In this document: one piece after another, positions 51,001 through 63,543 of the stretch
How positions within the stretch are numbered: position 1 is the stretch's first letter
Layout of the letters: every line of letters begins with the position of its first letter
DNA from: Guillardia theta CCMP2712
Taxonomy: Eukaryota; Cryptophyceae; Pyrenomonadales; Geminigeraceae
Direction of reading: 5' to 3'
Assembly: GCF_000315625.1 (NCBI RefSeq)
Contig: NW_005434654.1
Span: 494,632-558,631 of the forward strand
Length of the DNA: 64,000 nt
Notes under the pieces: model-generated
Databases searched by the model: none
Told to the model about the DNA's origin: nothing
Seen by the model: only the letters and a program-made list of their open reading frames with translations
Program-made: the position numbers and the translations under genes

Positions 51001-54000
51001 TCTCTTCCAGACTCCTCTCGCTCATTTCCACTTCCCCAGTACAGGATTGTTTTGCGGCTTCCGCTTCGGTAGAGTCCACTGAGACTTCACCACTCAAGAC
51101 GCTCTCGATCAGATCATCGACAATCCCAAGCACGAGGTCGATGCTCGACTCAAACTCCATCTCTGAGCGAGCAGCTGGCTTGGACGGGGAGCGCTCGAAC
51201 GATCTGTCATCCGCATTGTTTGAACGGAAAATGTAACTGGACCCATCATACTCCGAGGTCCTCTCCAGCTCAAGCTTCATGTTCTTGTTGAGGAGATGCA
51301 GCAGGATGTCGAAGGCCTCCGGCACTACAATGAGGGTCAAGTCGAACCTCGAGAAACAAGACGTCAAGTTGGCTGCGCTGTAGTCTGCGTCGCACCAGAA
51401 GGACCGGCTCGTCGACTCATTTGCAAACATGAGCTGCATCAGTGCGCTGTAAATCTCCGGAAATTGATAGAATTTCGATAGAGAGTCCTTGACCAGGGCG
51501 AAGAAGAAAGATGCTCGGAACTTCTTGCAATAGAACTCGTTTCTCCCCATCATGACTATCAGTATCTGGAGAGTATCATCAGAAGAGGAGCAAGATGATC
51601 AAGAGGTCTTACCTTGAGCAGGGCAAGAACGCTACTTCTCTTCCTGCTCTGCTGGAACAACAAAGCAAACCACATCGGCTTCAACACGGTGCAAAAAACG
51701 TTCAACTGCTCCTGTTCGAGCTCGTTGGTAAGTCTCAAGAGCATCTGGATCAACGTGTCTGACAGCTCGCAAAGCTGAGCGAACCCGCCTGACTGTGAAG
51801 AATCCGGTCTTCCTTCGCTGGACTTGGATATGACGATAAGCTGAGCCACCAGGTTCAAATCTGCGATCGTAGCCGGCTGCATGCTCTTGAAGTATCCTTC
51901 GAGAACCGAAACAACACACTTGACGGTGTCACAATCGTTGTTGGTCTGTGAGAGGTAGGAGCAGAGAAACGGGACGAGGTCGATGCTCTGAAACAACATG
52001 GCGTTGCACTTCCTCCTCGAGTTGTTCTCGAAAAGATTCTTAAGCTCCTCAAAGACTCGAGCAGAGCAGCGACGGTCCGCCTTCCTCCACAAGCGGTAAT
52101 CAAGGATGAGATGCTTGCAGACCTCTGCGTTGGCGAGGATCCTGTCGCTTGTTCCGATCATCCCTGCAAGACACAAGAGCTCTGACACGATCTCCTCGGT
52201 CAAGAGGTGGGCATTCCGTTGCAAGAAATGGCTCAGCACAGCATAGCCCTTGATCCGTAGCATGTCGAGCAGGTTCGCGATGTTGGACCATAAGACGTTG
52301 GTGATGAGCTGGAGGAGTCGCAGCAAGTCGTTGGAGGTCGTCACTGTCTCGACAAGGGCCACGACTACTCCGATGCCTCCGATGGAGCGGAGAGAGTCCG
52401 CAATGGACAAGGAAGTCACGACGGACGCGTCTCCCCGCAGCCAGCCCCCCTTCATGTTGGGTCTGATCATGTTGCGAACCACGTCTGAGCTCTGAGATGT
52501 CGTGAATGCCTCGCGTGCCCCTTCCAGAGAGAATTCGTCGACGTCTCCGTCGCAGAGCAGACTAGCAAAGATGAGCTTGTCGATGGGCAACTTGCAAGAC
52601 CGCAGACTCTGCGTGAACACCTTGCATGAATCTCCTACGGAAGCGACAGAATATCTCCAGGCAGTGAGCATAGAAGTTGAAACATCGCCTTCAGGGACGT
52701 CCGACTGATACAACCCCTGGTAAGAAACTCCCCATCGATACATCGACTGTATAACGTCGGGAAGTATCGGCTCCTCGATGATCATCACTCCCTTCATGAA
52801 CCACTCTGTCAAACAAGGCGGCTCCGGGTTGGAGTTGTTCGGCATTCCCAAGAAAAGAGTGAGATCCGCAGACGAGTTTGACGTCAGCAGCTCCATCACC
52901 GAAGATTGTCTACCTGACTTCAACTTCCCATCGTCCCGAAGTTGACCGTTCACGAACAAGGACGCGACGCTCGACTGAAGCTTGTGATACTCGTGAACGA
53001 TGACGACGTGATACCATTTCTTCTCCAGAAATCGAAAGTTGTCGAAGCAAATCTCATCCGTTCCTCCGACCTCTATCGACATACAGCTAGCCTTGTGCTT
53101 GTTGACGAGCACTGAAATACAGTGCATGCGCGAAGTTCGCTTGATCTTTGCGCTGATATGCATAACATTGAGCACTCCTTTGCCTTGTTTTTCTATTCGG
53201 ATCCAGAAAGCCAGCGCAAAACCAGCTGACGGTGGCCAGGATATGTCGGCTGAGATCGGGATCTCAGCGCTGGCAAACCCATCGATCTCCATGGAGAATC
53301 GCAACAAAGAGGAGGAGACCATGTTCTTGGACATCTCCACGAGGACGGGAAACAAACGACTTCTTACATGCTCGTTGGACTCCTGGCTCAACGAGAAGAG
53401 TCGCCGAGCATCGTTGGGGTGCACGTAGACCGATCCCAAGACAGCGATGAGGTTCATAAGCACGTCGAGCGCCGTTTCGTCCTTGCTCATCCATTCGTGC
53501 GCAATCTTCAGAGAGTGCTTGATTGCTCCCTTCTGCACCAAGGCCTGCAAATCGTGATCAGCAGGTGCAACAGAGCTAGATATCATCAGCGTCGACCTGA
53601 GCGTTCTCCGGGCGAGCAGAAGCAATCGCCGAGATAACTTCGAGCATCATACGCGAATCCTCCTCGCTCATCATTTCACACAGGCGGATCAGAAACACAA
53701 GCGGCTCTGGTTTCCACTGCATCGCGCGGATGCTTTCCTTCTGGTTCGAGATGGAGTTGTCTGAAGAGAACAACACGCACATGGCTCTGCCGCACGCCAT
53801 GCCCAGGATGCTCTGCAATGGTCGTTCGAGCAGTCGGCTGTCAAAGATTCCTGTCTCGACCAAGATCTCGAGAAGGTTCTCGCTTCCAATGTGCCTCCAC
53901 AAGTACTTGTAGTTCTCCTCGTTGTCGTAGGAACTCACCCCCAGAAGGGAGAAGGCTTCTCCGACAAGCTTCACGAAGTGCATGATTCTCTCATCGCTCA

Positions 54001-56342
54001 ACTTGTTTGCCACCTTGTTGGACTCCAGGAAGATTCCTTTCAGATCCGCCAAGATTAAAATCACGATCGAGAACCCATCGTACAACCGGAACGACGACTT
54101 GGCCACTTGGCTCTGTTCGACCATGACGACAAAGGATTCTAAAACGTCAGCGGTCAGGAGCTCCCTCACACAAAGATCTCCGCTATAGCTCTGTAGCGCT
54201 TCGCACATGCCGGCGATGCAAGCTTCGACATCATCAGAGTCTCCACTCGCTGAGATCTGGCACAGCAGGTTGAGAATGGCTTGATGCAAGCCTTGAACCC
54301 ACATCCACTGCAAGAAACAAGCCAAGCATCGACTTCGGATGACCTGGCAGTTCGTTCTATTTCCTCTACACATCATCTGCAGTGCCTCAATCAACATGGC
54401 ATTCACTGCTTTGTCTTGCACATTGTGATCTTGACTCTGAGAGTAGACCTCAAGCATGTTATGAATGAGAGCGTTCAGCAGACCGATGTCACGCAACAAA
54501 TCTCTGTAAGCGTTGTCACTGGACGCAATCTCATAGACAGCTTTATAAAGCACCAACTGTAACAGTAAGAGTCAACCTTTCCTGTTTCCCTCTCAACACA
54601 CACATACCTTGGTATCACTTGCTAGCGTTTTCCCTATCAGTCTTGTTAAAGATCCAAGCTCCTTGAGGGGCTTTTTGCTCGAGTGTGCAAGAAAATTGAT
54701 AATGCTCATTGTAGATTCGGTGAAGTCAACAGGATATTGGTCGAGTGATTCAATGATATTCGAAATGGCCTTTGTTTTGGCGTCTGAGGAGTACAAAGCA
54801 GCGCTCAAGAGTTCATAATCCCCTTCTTGTGAGGTATAAATGTAGATAAGAGCATCCATCACTTCAGTTTGCACAGATTTGCATGTAGACGACATGAAGG
54901 CTTGTACCAACGCGTCCAATGAGCATGTTCGCACCAACCTGAAACTGCCAGTCGAAGAAAAGCTTGTGTTTGAATCCCTCGCACGTCCCTCGGGGTCCAC
55001 CGAATTGCTTCTTCTGGAATCTTCGATTGAAATGATCACTATGGATCTAAGAAGCTTCACTGTTTTTTTCAGCATCGGTTCATCATCTGGTTTCAGACTG
55101 CAATATTGTGAGTGGACAGAATAAGAGGAAATGCCAGTTACCCGTCGAAAGACAGAATCAGCTCTTTCATCACATCATTCCCTTTGGCAGCCTCAAAGTC
55201 CTCCACGATTTTAACTGAGACAAACGTGAACAAGGGAAAGGACACAAAGGAGGACAATACCTGAGAATAATGTGGATGTCTTGGCATAACCTATAATCAC
55301 CTCCATTGTCTTCATGGCATCGGCGAGACTTAAAGTTTCCGGGTACAGTTTGCGGACACGGTTCACATATCGTCCTACACTTCCGTAAGCCTGGACAAAA
55401 CATATGTTACGCAAGAGCCTCTGAGTCTTGAGGAAACACCTGCAGGTACTTGGCAATCGCTTCCCAGCAAACATCGCTGTACAGCAGCACACGGATGATA
55501 TTCAGTGCGTTCTCTCGAAGTCTGCAAAATCTTGAGTCTTGTCCAGGGACTGTGGCCATGTCGAAAAGAAGAGAGATTGTCTCCTTGCCACTGCTCACAT
55601 TCGAAATCTTATCTGCAACTTCCGGCAAGCTGATCAGCCTCTCCACAATATCCCAAACTTGCGGGTAGTCGAGAGTAGCGCAATCAGGACACACAGGATC
55701 TAGCGACTGCTCAGAGTCCTCTTCCTTCTCCGGCATTTGTCCTGCTCCTTGCAGTCTGTCGCTCAGCACCTGCACGATGGATTCGATGAGCTCCATCTCG
55801 ATGAAGGTGTTCACGTCCCTTGCGTTCCAGTTCAATCGCAGTAGACATTCCAGCAGCTTGCACAAGGGAATCCTCAATCTGGCCTCGTCAGTGTCAGCAG
55901 ATTCGTCATTAGTTGCTCCTTGATCTGTCTGCAGCTGCCATTCAAGTCTCTCTAGCTCCTGCTTGACTCGGGCAGATACTTCGAGGACGAAACCACAGTT
56001 CTCCCCGAGCACGTTGTCGATCGAGACGTTTCCCTCCAATCCCAGCGAGTCATACCACGAATCAAACGAGATAATAACCAGATTGAACAGGTGGGGATCT
56101 CTTTGCTCTCCCGCACCTGCTCTATATCTATTCCAGCACACTCGAAATTCATTGAGGGTGGAAGAGTCTCGGTATGAGAAGGACCCTTGGTCGCTACTCT
56201 CCTTCGACCCGGACGCGGACTTGCCTCTGCCATCTCCACCCGACACGGAGTCAGTGATAATCCCACGGATTGCAGAGGTCCCTTCCTTCAGCAGCTCCAC
56301 GCCCTTGCCGAGTTTTCCTTTCAATCCTTTGAGCGCATTCAT
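45076..56342 (-). CDS. Large BEACH protein: ARM-like/ConA-like/PH-BEACH/WD40/PX
   Basis: Ten exons join in phase: 56342-55440, 55390-55261, 55214-55142, 55097-54608, 54556-53597, 53544-51613, 51565-48251, 47998-47336, 47149-46109 and 45849-45076. They encode 3,426 residues. The long N-terminal part is helical, probably armadillo-like. A ConA-like sandwich lies near residues 950-1130 (FALAFWIRIEKQGKGVL, KKWYHVVIVHEYHKL, SVASLFVNGQL). The PH-BEACH domain is near 2390-2560 (VHRWSFMDIRDIQRRKYLLR). The BEACH domain follows from about 2600 (ISNLQYLMHLNTLAGRNYND, QYPIFPWVLRDY). WD40 repeats (LSGHRGSVTCLHVSS, SGSKDKTVLLWD) follow. The C-terminus is a PX domain (RRTYAQFSELLVLLQRHG, VLPPKRSTL, RQRGLEGCLNSCL). 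The layout equals WDFY3/LvsA-type scaffolds of membrane traffic and autophagy, with PX where WDFY3 has FYVE. It diverges from the CNBD gene. Confidence 0.95.
46045..46088. repeat. GGGGAA hexamer repeat in BEACH intron
   Basis: About six GGGGAA units on the plus strand (TTCCCC on the coding strand) lie about 20 nt inside the donor of the intron between BEACH exons 9 and 10. Confidence 0.9.
48155..48232. repeat. GAAGGA hexamer repeat in BEACH intron
   Basis: About twelve GAAGGA units (TTCTCC on the coding strand) lie directly downstream of the GTTACATAC donor of the 252-nt intron 47999-48250. Confidence 0.95.
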
Positions 56343-57386
56343 AGTTTAGTCGCTGTCACACAGACCAACTCCACGTCATCCTCGGTCAAGCATGCCGCCG
56401 ACAAGACGCGTTTAATCCTGACGCTGCATGCATGCTCTTCTCCTGTGCTCACGATCTCCTCCCTCCTCTTCCCCTCCCTCGTTGGGTTTGTGAGGAAGCG
56501 CTAACATTGGCGGCAGAAGTGGAGGAGCAGCGTCCTATAGCAAACGAGTCTGCCTCAGTATGATTCAACCCCGGGGCAGAAGACAGAACAGCCGCATCCG
56601 CCTCAGTTTCAAAGTTTGTGCCGCACCACATTCAGTGACTGATGACAGGAGGCTGCCTAGTAGACTGTCACCTGGGCCCGATATCACCGTGCACGGCATG
56701 GTGCCACTAGGCTGAGGCCCGGTTGCGGGTCCGATCATGATGGCCCAGTGGCATGCTTTTTTCTTGTCGCTGTACAGATCAGTGTCTGACGAGAACCAGG
56801 TCCACTCCGAGTCCGTCCCGGCGCCCGGCCGCACCGTGGCACTGCAGCCTGTGATTAGTGTTCTCGTCACTGACGTACGGTGCCGTGAGTTTTAACTTAA
56901 CCTTGAGTAAATGCAAAGCCCCCGGCCCGCGGGGGCCCGGGCACTGTTGGCTCAGAATCGCCGCCGCCGCGCCGGGTGCCAGGGGCCCGGGCCGGGTGCC
57001 ACCCCGGGTGGTCACGTCATGATTCAGCGCGGCAGTGGGCAGCTGAGATCCCATAGGGCAGCGTTACTACTGTTTGAGCTCTGCCCCAACTCAGTTATCC
57101 GAGTTATCCACCCTTCAGGAAACTGAGGGGTAGTATAGGGTCATGAGAAGGGTGGTGCCGGGGGTACAGTAAGGTTTTAAAAAGTTTGTTGTGGCTGCGG
57201 TTGGAAATGGCGACGAGGGTGATGGCGAATGTCTGCCCCGTGCGCGATTGAACCGCAATAATGCACTGAGATCAAGTTCACATGCCTGTCTGACGGGATA
57301 CACAAAGACTGCCCGTACGGTCATCTTCAACCAATCCATCTGTGACAACAAATTAGGAATCAGGTTCAGCTGAGTTTTGTTTGGAC
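56343..57386. promoter_or_regulatory. Divergent promoter region between BEACH and CNBD genes
   Basis: 1.04 kb between two divergent starts. The middle (56630-57020) is a GC block with CAGTGACTGATG, GGGCCCGATATC, GCCCCCGGCCCGCGGGGGCCC and GTGCCACCCCGGGTGG palindromes. A G-rich GGGGTAGTATAGGG patch lies at 57128-57145, then ordinary sequence runs to the ATG at 57387. No ORF with coding character is present. Confidence 0.45.
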
Positions 57387-60300
57387 ATGAGATCAGAAAC
57401 AATGGATGGAAACGACGATGACGAAGAATCATCAGTGTATGATACTTGGGCAGATAGGCGAAAGGATACAAAAGACAGAGCTGAGAAAGCGATGCAAATG
57501 CTTGCCAATCCTCCGGATGAAAACATAGAATGCTCGTCTGAGTCATGGAATCGTCTAGGTCTGAATTCGTCTTCTCATGAGATCAAGAGAATGTTTAGCG
57601 TCATGAAGCATGTGGGACCAGACATCGATTCCGGTTGGGATCTCAAGACTGTTCCTGAGAAGGAATCCGAAGATCCGATGTCAAGATTGAAACATAAGAG
57701 CTTTTTAGCTCAGAATGAGAATACCTTCATTGCTTTCAAATGGGTCTTGCAAGCGTTGCTGAAAAAGCAAGTCAAGGTGAATGGTGGATGTGATGTCCGG
57801 ACCGCCGACGTCTTGTTCTTCGAGGGTGGGGAGCCGAAGAAATGGATATATACCAAAAACAGCACAGGAAGGATAACATCAAAGACATTTGATTCCTCAA
57901 GAGAAGAAAGTTGGACAAAATTTTTGAGGAGATGCACTCGCCTTTCAGGCAACCAAGCAGAATCGAACAGGCCGATATGTATAGAGTACAAATCTACCGT
58001 GGAAGGAGTGAGCGGGAGGTACATGACAGCTCAAGACTTCCATGAAATGAAGCGAGCAGATTCAGTTAACAAGTTCCACATGGTTGCAATCCAAGCTGTA
58101 GTTGGATCAAGGTCAGGCACAGCTGGTAAACCCTCATCTCAAGTCATTGTGTACAAGACTGAGTTCCAAAAACGGCCGAACAATCTTCCATGCACGCTGA
58201 AGCACACCAAAGAATACGACATCAGCGCTTCTGTCTGGGACACACACATGAGCAACAGCTTTCCGCATACAGAGACGTACAAGCGTGTGACAAGAGATCA
58301 CGATCAATTTCATTCACACATCAAAGACGATAACAAGATTCAGAATACCCAAGAAATCAAGTCACAGTCTTTGAATAGATCGAAATTGAGTGAGACAACG
58401 ATCAGGGTAGTCAAGTACATTGAGAAAGGAATGAAAGTGTCGGTTGATCGTTTCCGGGCACACTTCATTGAAGACTTTCACGGTAGGATTTGGTTTACTG
58501 GCGCATCCAATGTGACGTTGCATGATTCGATGGCTGATTTCTTTGCTGATGAAGAGAGCCCGTCAGAAAACGATTTACAAACCAAGTTGACATCACGAAT
58601 AGACGAAATCATAAAAAGAGAACAATCTCATGGCAGAGCATGTTTAGATGCAATTCAGAAAGATCCTTCGCAAAGAACTCAAGAGGAAAAGCAAGTCATC
58701 TTCTCTGAAATAAGGGGAATCAACTTTCTCTCGCAATTTTCGGTCGCATCGCAGTATGAGGTACGTCTACAAGAATACGTTTGTCAAGAACTGACGGATT
58801 TCTTTGTGAATTTCTTTGCAAACAGATCAGCAAGACGGCCTTGTACAAATATGTTGAGAGTGGAGTTGAAGTTTTCTATAGCGATGAGATTGTCGATGAG
58901 ATGTACGTCATTATCACGGGGACTGTCAGAGCAATGCTTGAACCATCCAGCATTTTCTACTGCAGGACTGTTGACTTGACAGACAAGCATACGATTGCGG
59001 AAAATGCCATAACAAGACCTGGATCTGTAATCAACATTCAAGCTCTAGCTTTGGAGGACACGCATTTGATTGTTTTGAAAAGACAAGCGATCGAAAGCGT
59101 TTTGAACAAGAACACTATTCACAAAGAGCTGAGGTATTTGATTGCGTTGAGAACTTACAATGATCGACTGACCATTTGATTGTTAGATGGACGATGAAAC
59201 GAGCACAGCTCGAAAAATGCCGGAAACTATTCAGCATAGCTGCTGCCAAAAGAAGTATACTTGACCTGAAGGCAGCAGCTAGTGCCTTGGTGAATCTACT
59301 CTTTTTCCAGAACATCCCCTTTCATCTGCAGATTGAGCTTTGTAGGAATGCTATGTACAGATGTTATGACATACAAGGTGAGAATGTATTCAAAAAGAAG
59401 GAAGCCGGCACAGACAACAACCAGTTTTATGTCATTCTGACTGGAAGGGTGAAATGGGTGTATCACAGTGGAAACGGTGAAATAACGAATGTTTTGAGTC
59501 AAGGAGAGTACTTTTTCACGATTGGAGAGGCTGCGGTGATAGGAAATCAGAAACTAGAAGTCATCGTAATTTCTCAAAAGGATTGGGAGACGTGTGTGAA
59601 TGGGAACGCATCTTCCGAAGCATCTCCGAGAATACAGGGGATCCCAGATCGAATTGGGGGCAACAGAACAACATTTTTGACAGAAGTGGAGTTTGAGGAA
59701 GAAGCCGCATCTCAGTATCAATCTCCAAGTGCAGGGCAAGATTATTCCAAGACAAAGACAGATGTTGTTGAGAGAGAAAAGTTTAACATCGCGACAAACA
59801 TTGCAAGACAGAAGGAAAGGCACATCACATGCTCTGTCACGGGTGTGAAGTTTCCTGCATCGAAGAAGCGAGTTCTTCGCCGAAGACAAATACAAGAAGC
59901 AGCCCTGCATCTCAAGTCCAGGAACGTTCAAGTGCCAGGATTCGACAAGGAAAAGACTTTGCAGAAGTCTTCCTCAATCAAGAACAGACTTTTTCCTGAC
60001 AACCTGATAGTTTCGCCTCAAGTTTATGACATCTATCTTTTCGAGAGAAACTTGATAGATCAAGAGAAGATCTTTGTCAGATCTATATCAGACTCTTCCA
60101 TCCCTGCTATGAGCGAACGCAAATTGCCTCCGGGGGGCATCAACATCTTGACAACGCACCTCTACTTGAGCGGGATGTTCATAGAACTTGTACAGATAGA
60201 TTCATGTTCGTCTCTCTCATTCTTTGGCAAGAAGTTTGAAATCAGATTCAAACTTCTCGATGAAGACGTCAGCACGTCCTTTGATCTGAGCGAAGAATCA

Positions 60301-61602
60301 GATGGTTTGCACGAAAACGCGAGGAGGCTTGACGAAGTCAGGATGTCGTGGTTCTTTGCAGCAGACGAAGGCGTCAATGAGTACCTCGCGAAGAGGTCCA
60401 AGCTTGTGTTCGATTTCTACTGTGATGACGAATGTGTAGCCTTTGCAACTTGCTCTCTGAAAGACCTTGCATCTCGAGCCGTCTTGCATCAAAATTTTCA
60501 AATTCATGTGGAGCCCTTGCACAAGAACCTGGCTTCAACTCTAGCGTTGCAGTTCGTCGTGCTGCATGTCAACGTGGGGTGTGTCAAGTTCCGGGAAGTG
60601 GAGGTGAAGGACTTTCACTTGAGAAGAAGGAATGGACTCTTCTTCCCATCTTCTCCTTACATAACGCAAAAGCTCCCTCCTGAAGGTTGGGACCCTTGCA
60701 ATGAGGAATACTTCTACTCTTTGATGCATCGCAAGGAGGACTTTGAAGATGAAGCCTTTCTGTGTCCCAATGGAGTGCTAATGTCGCGCACGGGCCCTCG
60801 TGACAACCGGATGTTGCTGACGTCAGCTTCTCGCATCCCAAGGAAGAATCCCTCGAGGCAGATCAAGTCAGCTGAACCTTGGAGGCGTCATCCCCTCCCT
60901 ACAACTCGCCCTTGGAGTGCTCCGCTTCGCATACCTAGAAACAATGCGACAAGAACGCCACCAAGTTTGAAGTCACATGATGGAAAAGCTTCTAGAAAAA
61001 AGCATCTCGAGCGATCCAGTGAAGTTCGGGACCATGCACCGAAGCCGAGGCGTCCGGTCAGTTCGATGGAGATGAGAAGCAGATCAGACGACTATGCGCA
61101 TGAGCGTGAAGACGCGAGGAGAGGGCGGCCCAAATCCTCGATCGGCTTCTCACGGGCAGAGCAGCCCGGGAAACATGCCAAGAGCTCGCGAATGTCGATG
61201 ATTAGAGAGTTACAGTCGGAGATGGACGCCATCGATCGTGACCTTGGCTCCACCGTCCATCGCCCTCACAGTGCGTTTTCAACCCTTCCGCCTAGGAAGC
61301 CGCACGATGAGATCGACTCTTCGTCGGCCTTGACTCTGCTCACAAGACCCAAGAGCGCTCTCGAGGCTGTTGGCTCGAGAAGTCTCCGGGACTTCGACAA
61401 GGACACGCTCTTGACAGCTCTCAACAAGACCTCCAAGCTCTCCCAGATAGCAACCCGCAAGAACAAGGCGTCTGAAGACCTGTTCTCTGCCATTGAAGCT
61501 GCCCATGACATGTGGAGGAACACACTGACCAAACTGGACTATCTGGATGAGGACTTGGAGCATCTTGATGTACGCACCAAAATCGTTTCAACCAACGACT
61601 AG
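57387..61602 (+). CDS. Protein with two cyclic-nucleotide-binding-like domains and a C2-like domain
   Basis: Exons 57387-58760, 58826-59133 and 59187-61602 join in phase through introns of 65 and 53 nt and encode 1,365 residues. The first CNBD-like fold spans about residues 435-550 (LYKYVESGVEVFYSDEIVDE, MYVIITGTVRAML). The second spans about 575-690 (LLFFQNIPFHLQIELCRN, NNQFYVILTGRVKWVY, QGEYFFTIGEAAVIG). In neither can I see the usual cassette GE-x-A-L with a following Arg that binds the cyclic phosphate, so ligand binding is doubtful. Residues about 860-1000 look C2-like (LYLSGMFIELVQID, KLVFDFYCDDECVAFATCSL). The tail is basic and Ser-rich, then helical (DLFSAIEAAHDMWRNTLTKL). The role is unknown. 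Similar multi-CNBD proteins occur in flagellated protists. Confidence 0.8.
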
Positions 61603-61735
61603 ATCAACGTATCTCTATTCTTTCTTACATAAACGGTTTTCCACAGACATGCTCAGTTGTACGGATTACAGGGTCCCTTCAAGGGGTTGATCTAGGAGCT
61701 TGTCACAGCACAACCCAAACAAGGAGAGAATAGCT

Positions 61736-61957
61736 CGACCTGCTTCACTTCGCACTCAGACCCCGCCATCGACGTCCCATTGCCTGTAGCCCCCTGCGAC
61801 CACCGACCGACCTGCTGGTACTCCGGAGTGCTGGCAACCAGTCAGCATTCAACCGCATGCTGCAGGAGCTCTCACGTCTCACGGTAGTCGTTGAGACTGT
61901 CGTCCATATCGGACGACGTCGGAAAGAACACAGAGCTGAGGAGAGCGAACTGACCCT
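61736..61957 (+). other. Possible exon upstream of the SET gene
   Basis: One plus-strand frame reads PTDLLVLRSAGNQSAFNRML, then QELSRLTVVVETVVHIGRRR and HRAEESELTLK. It ends at a GTGAGCG donor and a pyrimidine-rich stretch typical of plus-strand introns here. The minus strand of the same DNA is also open (FFPTSSDMDDSLNDYRET). I cannot join the plus reading to the SET gene start at 62200 in frame with confidence, so the owner of this exon is unknown. Confidence 0.3.
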
Positions 61958-62199
61958 CAAGTGAGCGCGAGCCACTACTCCCTCTTCCAGAGTCCCCTTC
62001 CTCCCCTCTCATGCCCTCTCCTCCTGCTCCATCCTCCTCCTCTTCGCTCTCCACTCCCCTCACCTCACCATTTCGTCGGCTGCCGGTCGCCCGGATATAG
62101 ATTGAGCAGTGAGCACTCAAAAATTCCGAAGCCTTCATTATTGTGTCCCGTAGAGGGAACATTCTTGTGTTCTTCTGATAGAACAAATCCGGGTGCTGC

Positions 62200-63471
62200 A
62201 TGTCCGTGATGGAGCGCTTGCGGCAGGCATGGCAGGGGCTCGTGGGGAAGAAGTTTTCAGACAAGGCTCTGCAGAAGGAGATGGATCTACTCGAGAACCT
62301 GATCTACCTCACCCACAGGAAGATGCCCGTCGGATCTCCTCCCGACGATGCCATCGCCCATGCAGAGCAGATCAGTCCAGAGGAAAGGCAGTTGAAAGTA
62401 ACGGAGCTGGTGCACGAGCAGGTCAAGAGCATCATGATTGCACTACACATGGAAAACGATCCACAATATGTGGGCAGCGCATCAAGAGTAGATCATAGCT
62501 TCGATGTGCGGGAGTCCAGCATGGCGGGTGCTGGGATGGGCGTGTTCCTCCGAGGGAATGTGCGAGCAGGATCCGTAAGAGCATTGCGAGCTCGATCAGA
62601 GAAACTGACACGTTTTCATTCACAAACAAGGTCATCATGTTCTATCCTGGACATGTGTACCTGCCTCATGTGATCTCTCGAAGATCCGACTTCCCCCAGG
62701 TGCCATGCAGCTTGCTCTTTGTCGCAGAGGAATGAGAGTTTGTCAATGAAGCTCAACGATCCCGAGTTTCGTTTGGCCATTACAGGAGACTCTCTCATCG
62801 ACCCATACAACATCGTGCATGAGTGCCATGCTGCTGCATCTTCTGCAAGTTGGCGAGTTTTGTAACTGTGGAGAATCTGTTCCACAAATGACTTTGTTGG
62901 TTTCAGCCAAGAGCTCCAACAAGTAGATGCCGCGTTGATCGTGAAGAACAGGCTTGCTCTTGGTCATATGGTCAATCATGCGGGAGGATCGGGAAAGTCT
63001 CCCAATGTTGTCTCATGTGCCTATCAATTCCCATCGCAAGTACCGGCCGAATTGAGATACTTGATCCCCAATTCTCTTGTTCTACCGATCAACGAAAGGA
63101 AAGAAGGTGTCCTGACCAAAATGCTCTTTACTCTGTCGAACGAAGCATATCAATCGTATCAGCACTCAAAACTCATGCAAGAAAGTGAAATAATTCCTAC
63201 CCAAGTGTGTTCTGCATTATTGTGACCCGCCAATGATTGTTGCACAGGTTTTGATATCGAAATCTGATATTCCCGATGGGTCGGAGATCTTATTGGATTA
63301 TCGTTTGAATCCTAAGAAGAAGAAATATTGGCCAAGGTGATTGTTTGCATGCACTTTGTTTGCATGCAATTTTCTTCTCCTTCTGTTCCTGCCACACTGA
63401 TATGACTTGCAATCAGTTGGTACACTCCGGTGGATGTAGATGCAGCAAAGAGGCGCTGGGCTTATTTCTAG
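62200..63471 (+). CDS. SETD9-like SET-domain protein
   Basis: Exon 1 (62200-62574, ATG at 62200), exon 2 (62631-62699) and exon 3 (from 62728) are followed by exons starting near 62910, 63248 and 63418. The stop is the TAG at 63471. SET motifs appear in order: SMAGAGMGVFLRGNVRAGS, VIMFYPGHVYLPHVI, SLIDPYNIVHE, LALGHMVNHAGG, PNVVSCAYQFPSQVPAELRY, LIPNSLVLP, VLISKSDIPDGSEILLDYRL and WYTPVD. The order and the PGxVY, NH and PNV motifs match the SETD9 type of lysine methyltransferase-like proteins. The substrate is unknown. The N-terminal 90 residues are helical. Additional upstream exons cannot be excluded. Confidence 0.8.
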
Positions 63472-63543
63472 GGATGTATGAATACTCTTGTTGACGTAGT
63501 ACGCATTACGAACACGCTTCAAGCAACAAACTTGTCACGGCCT

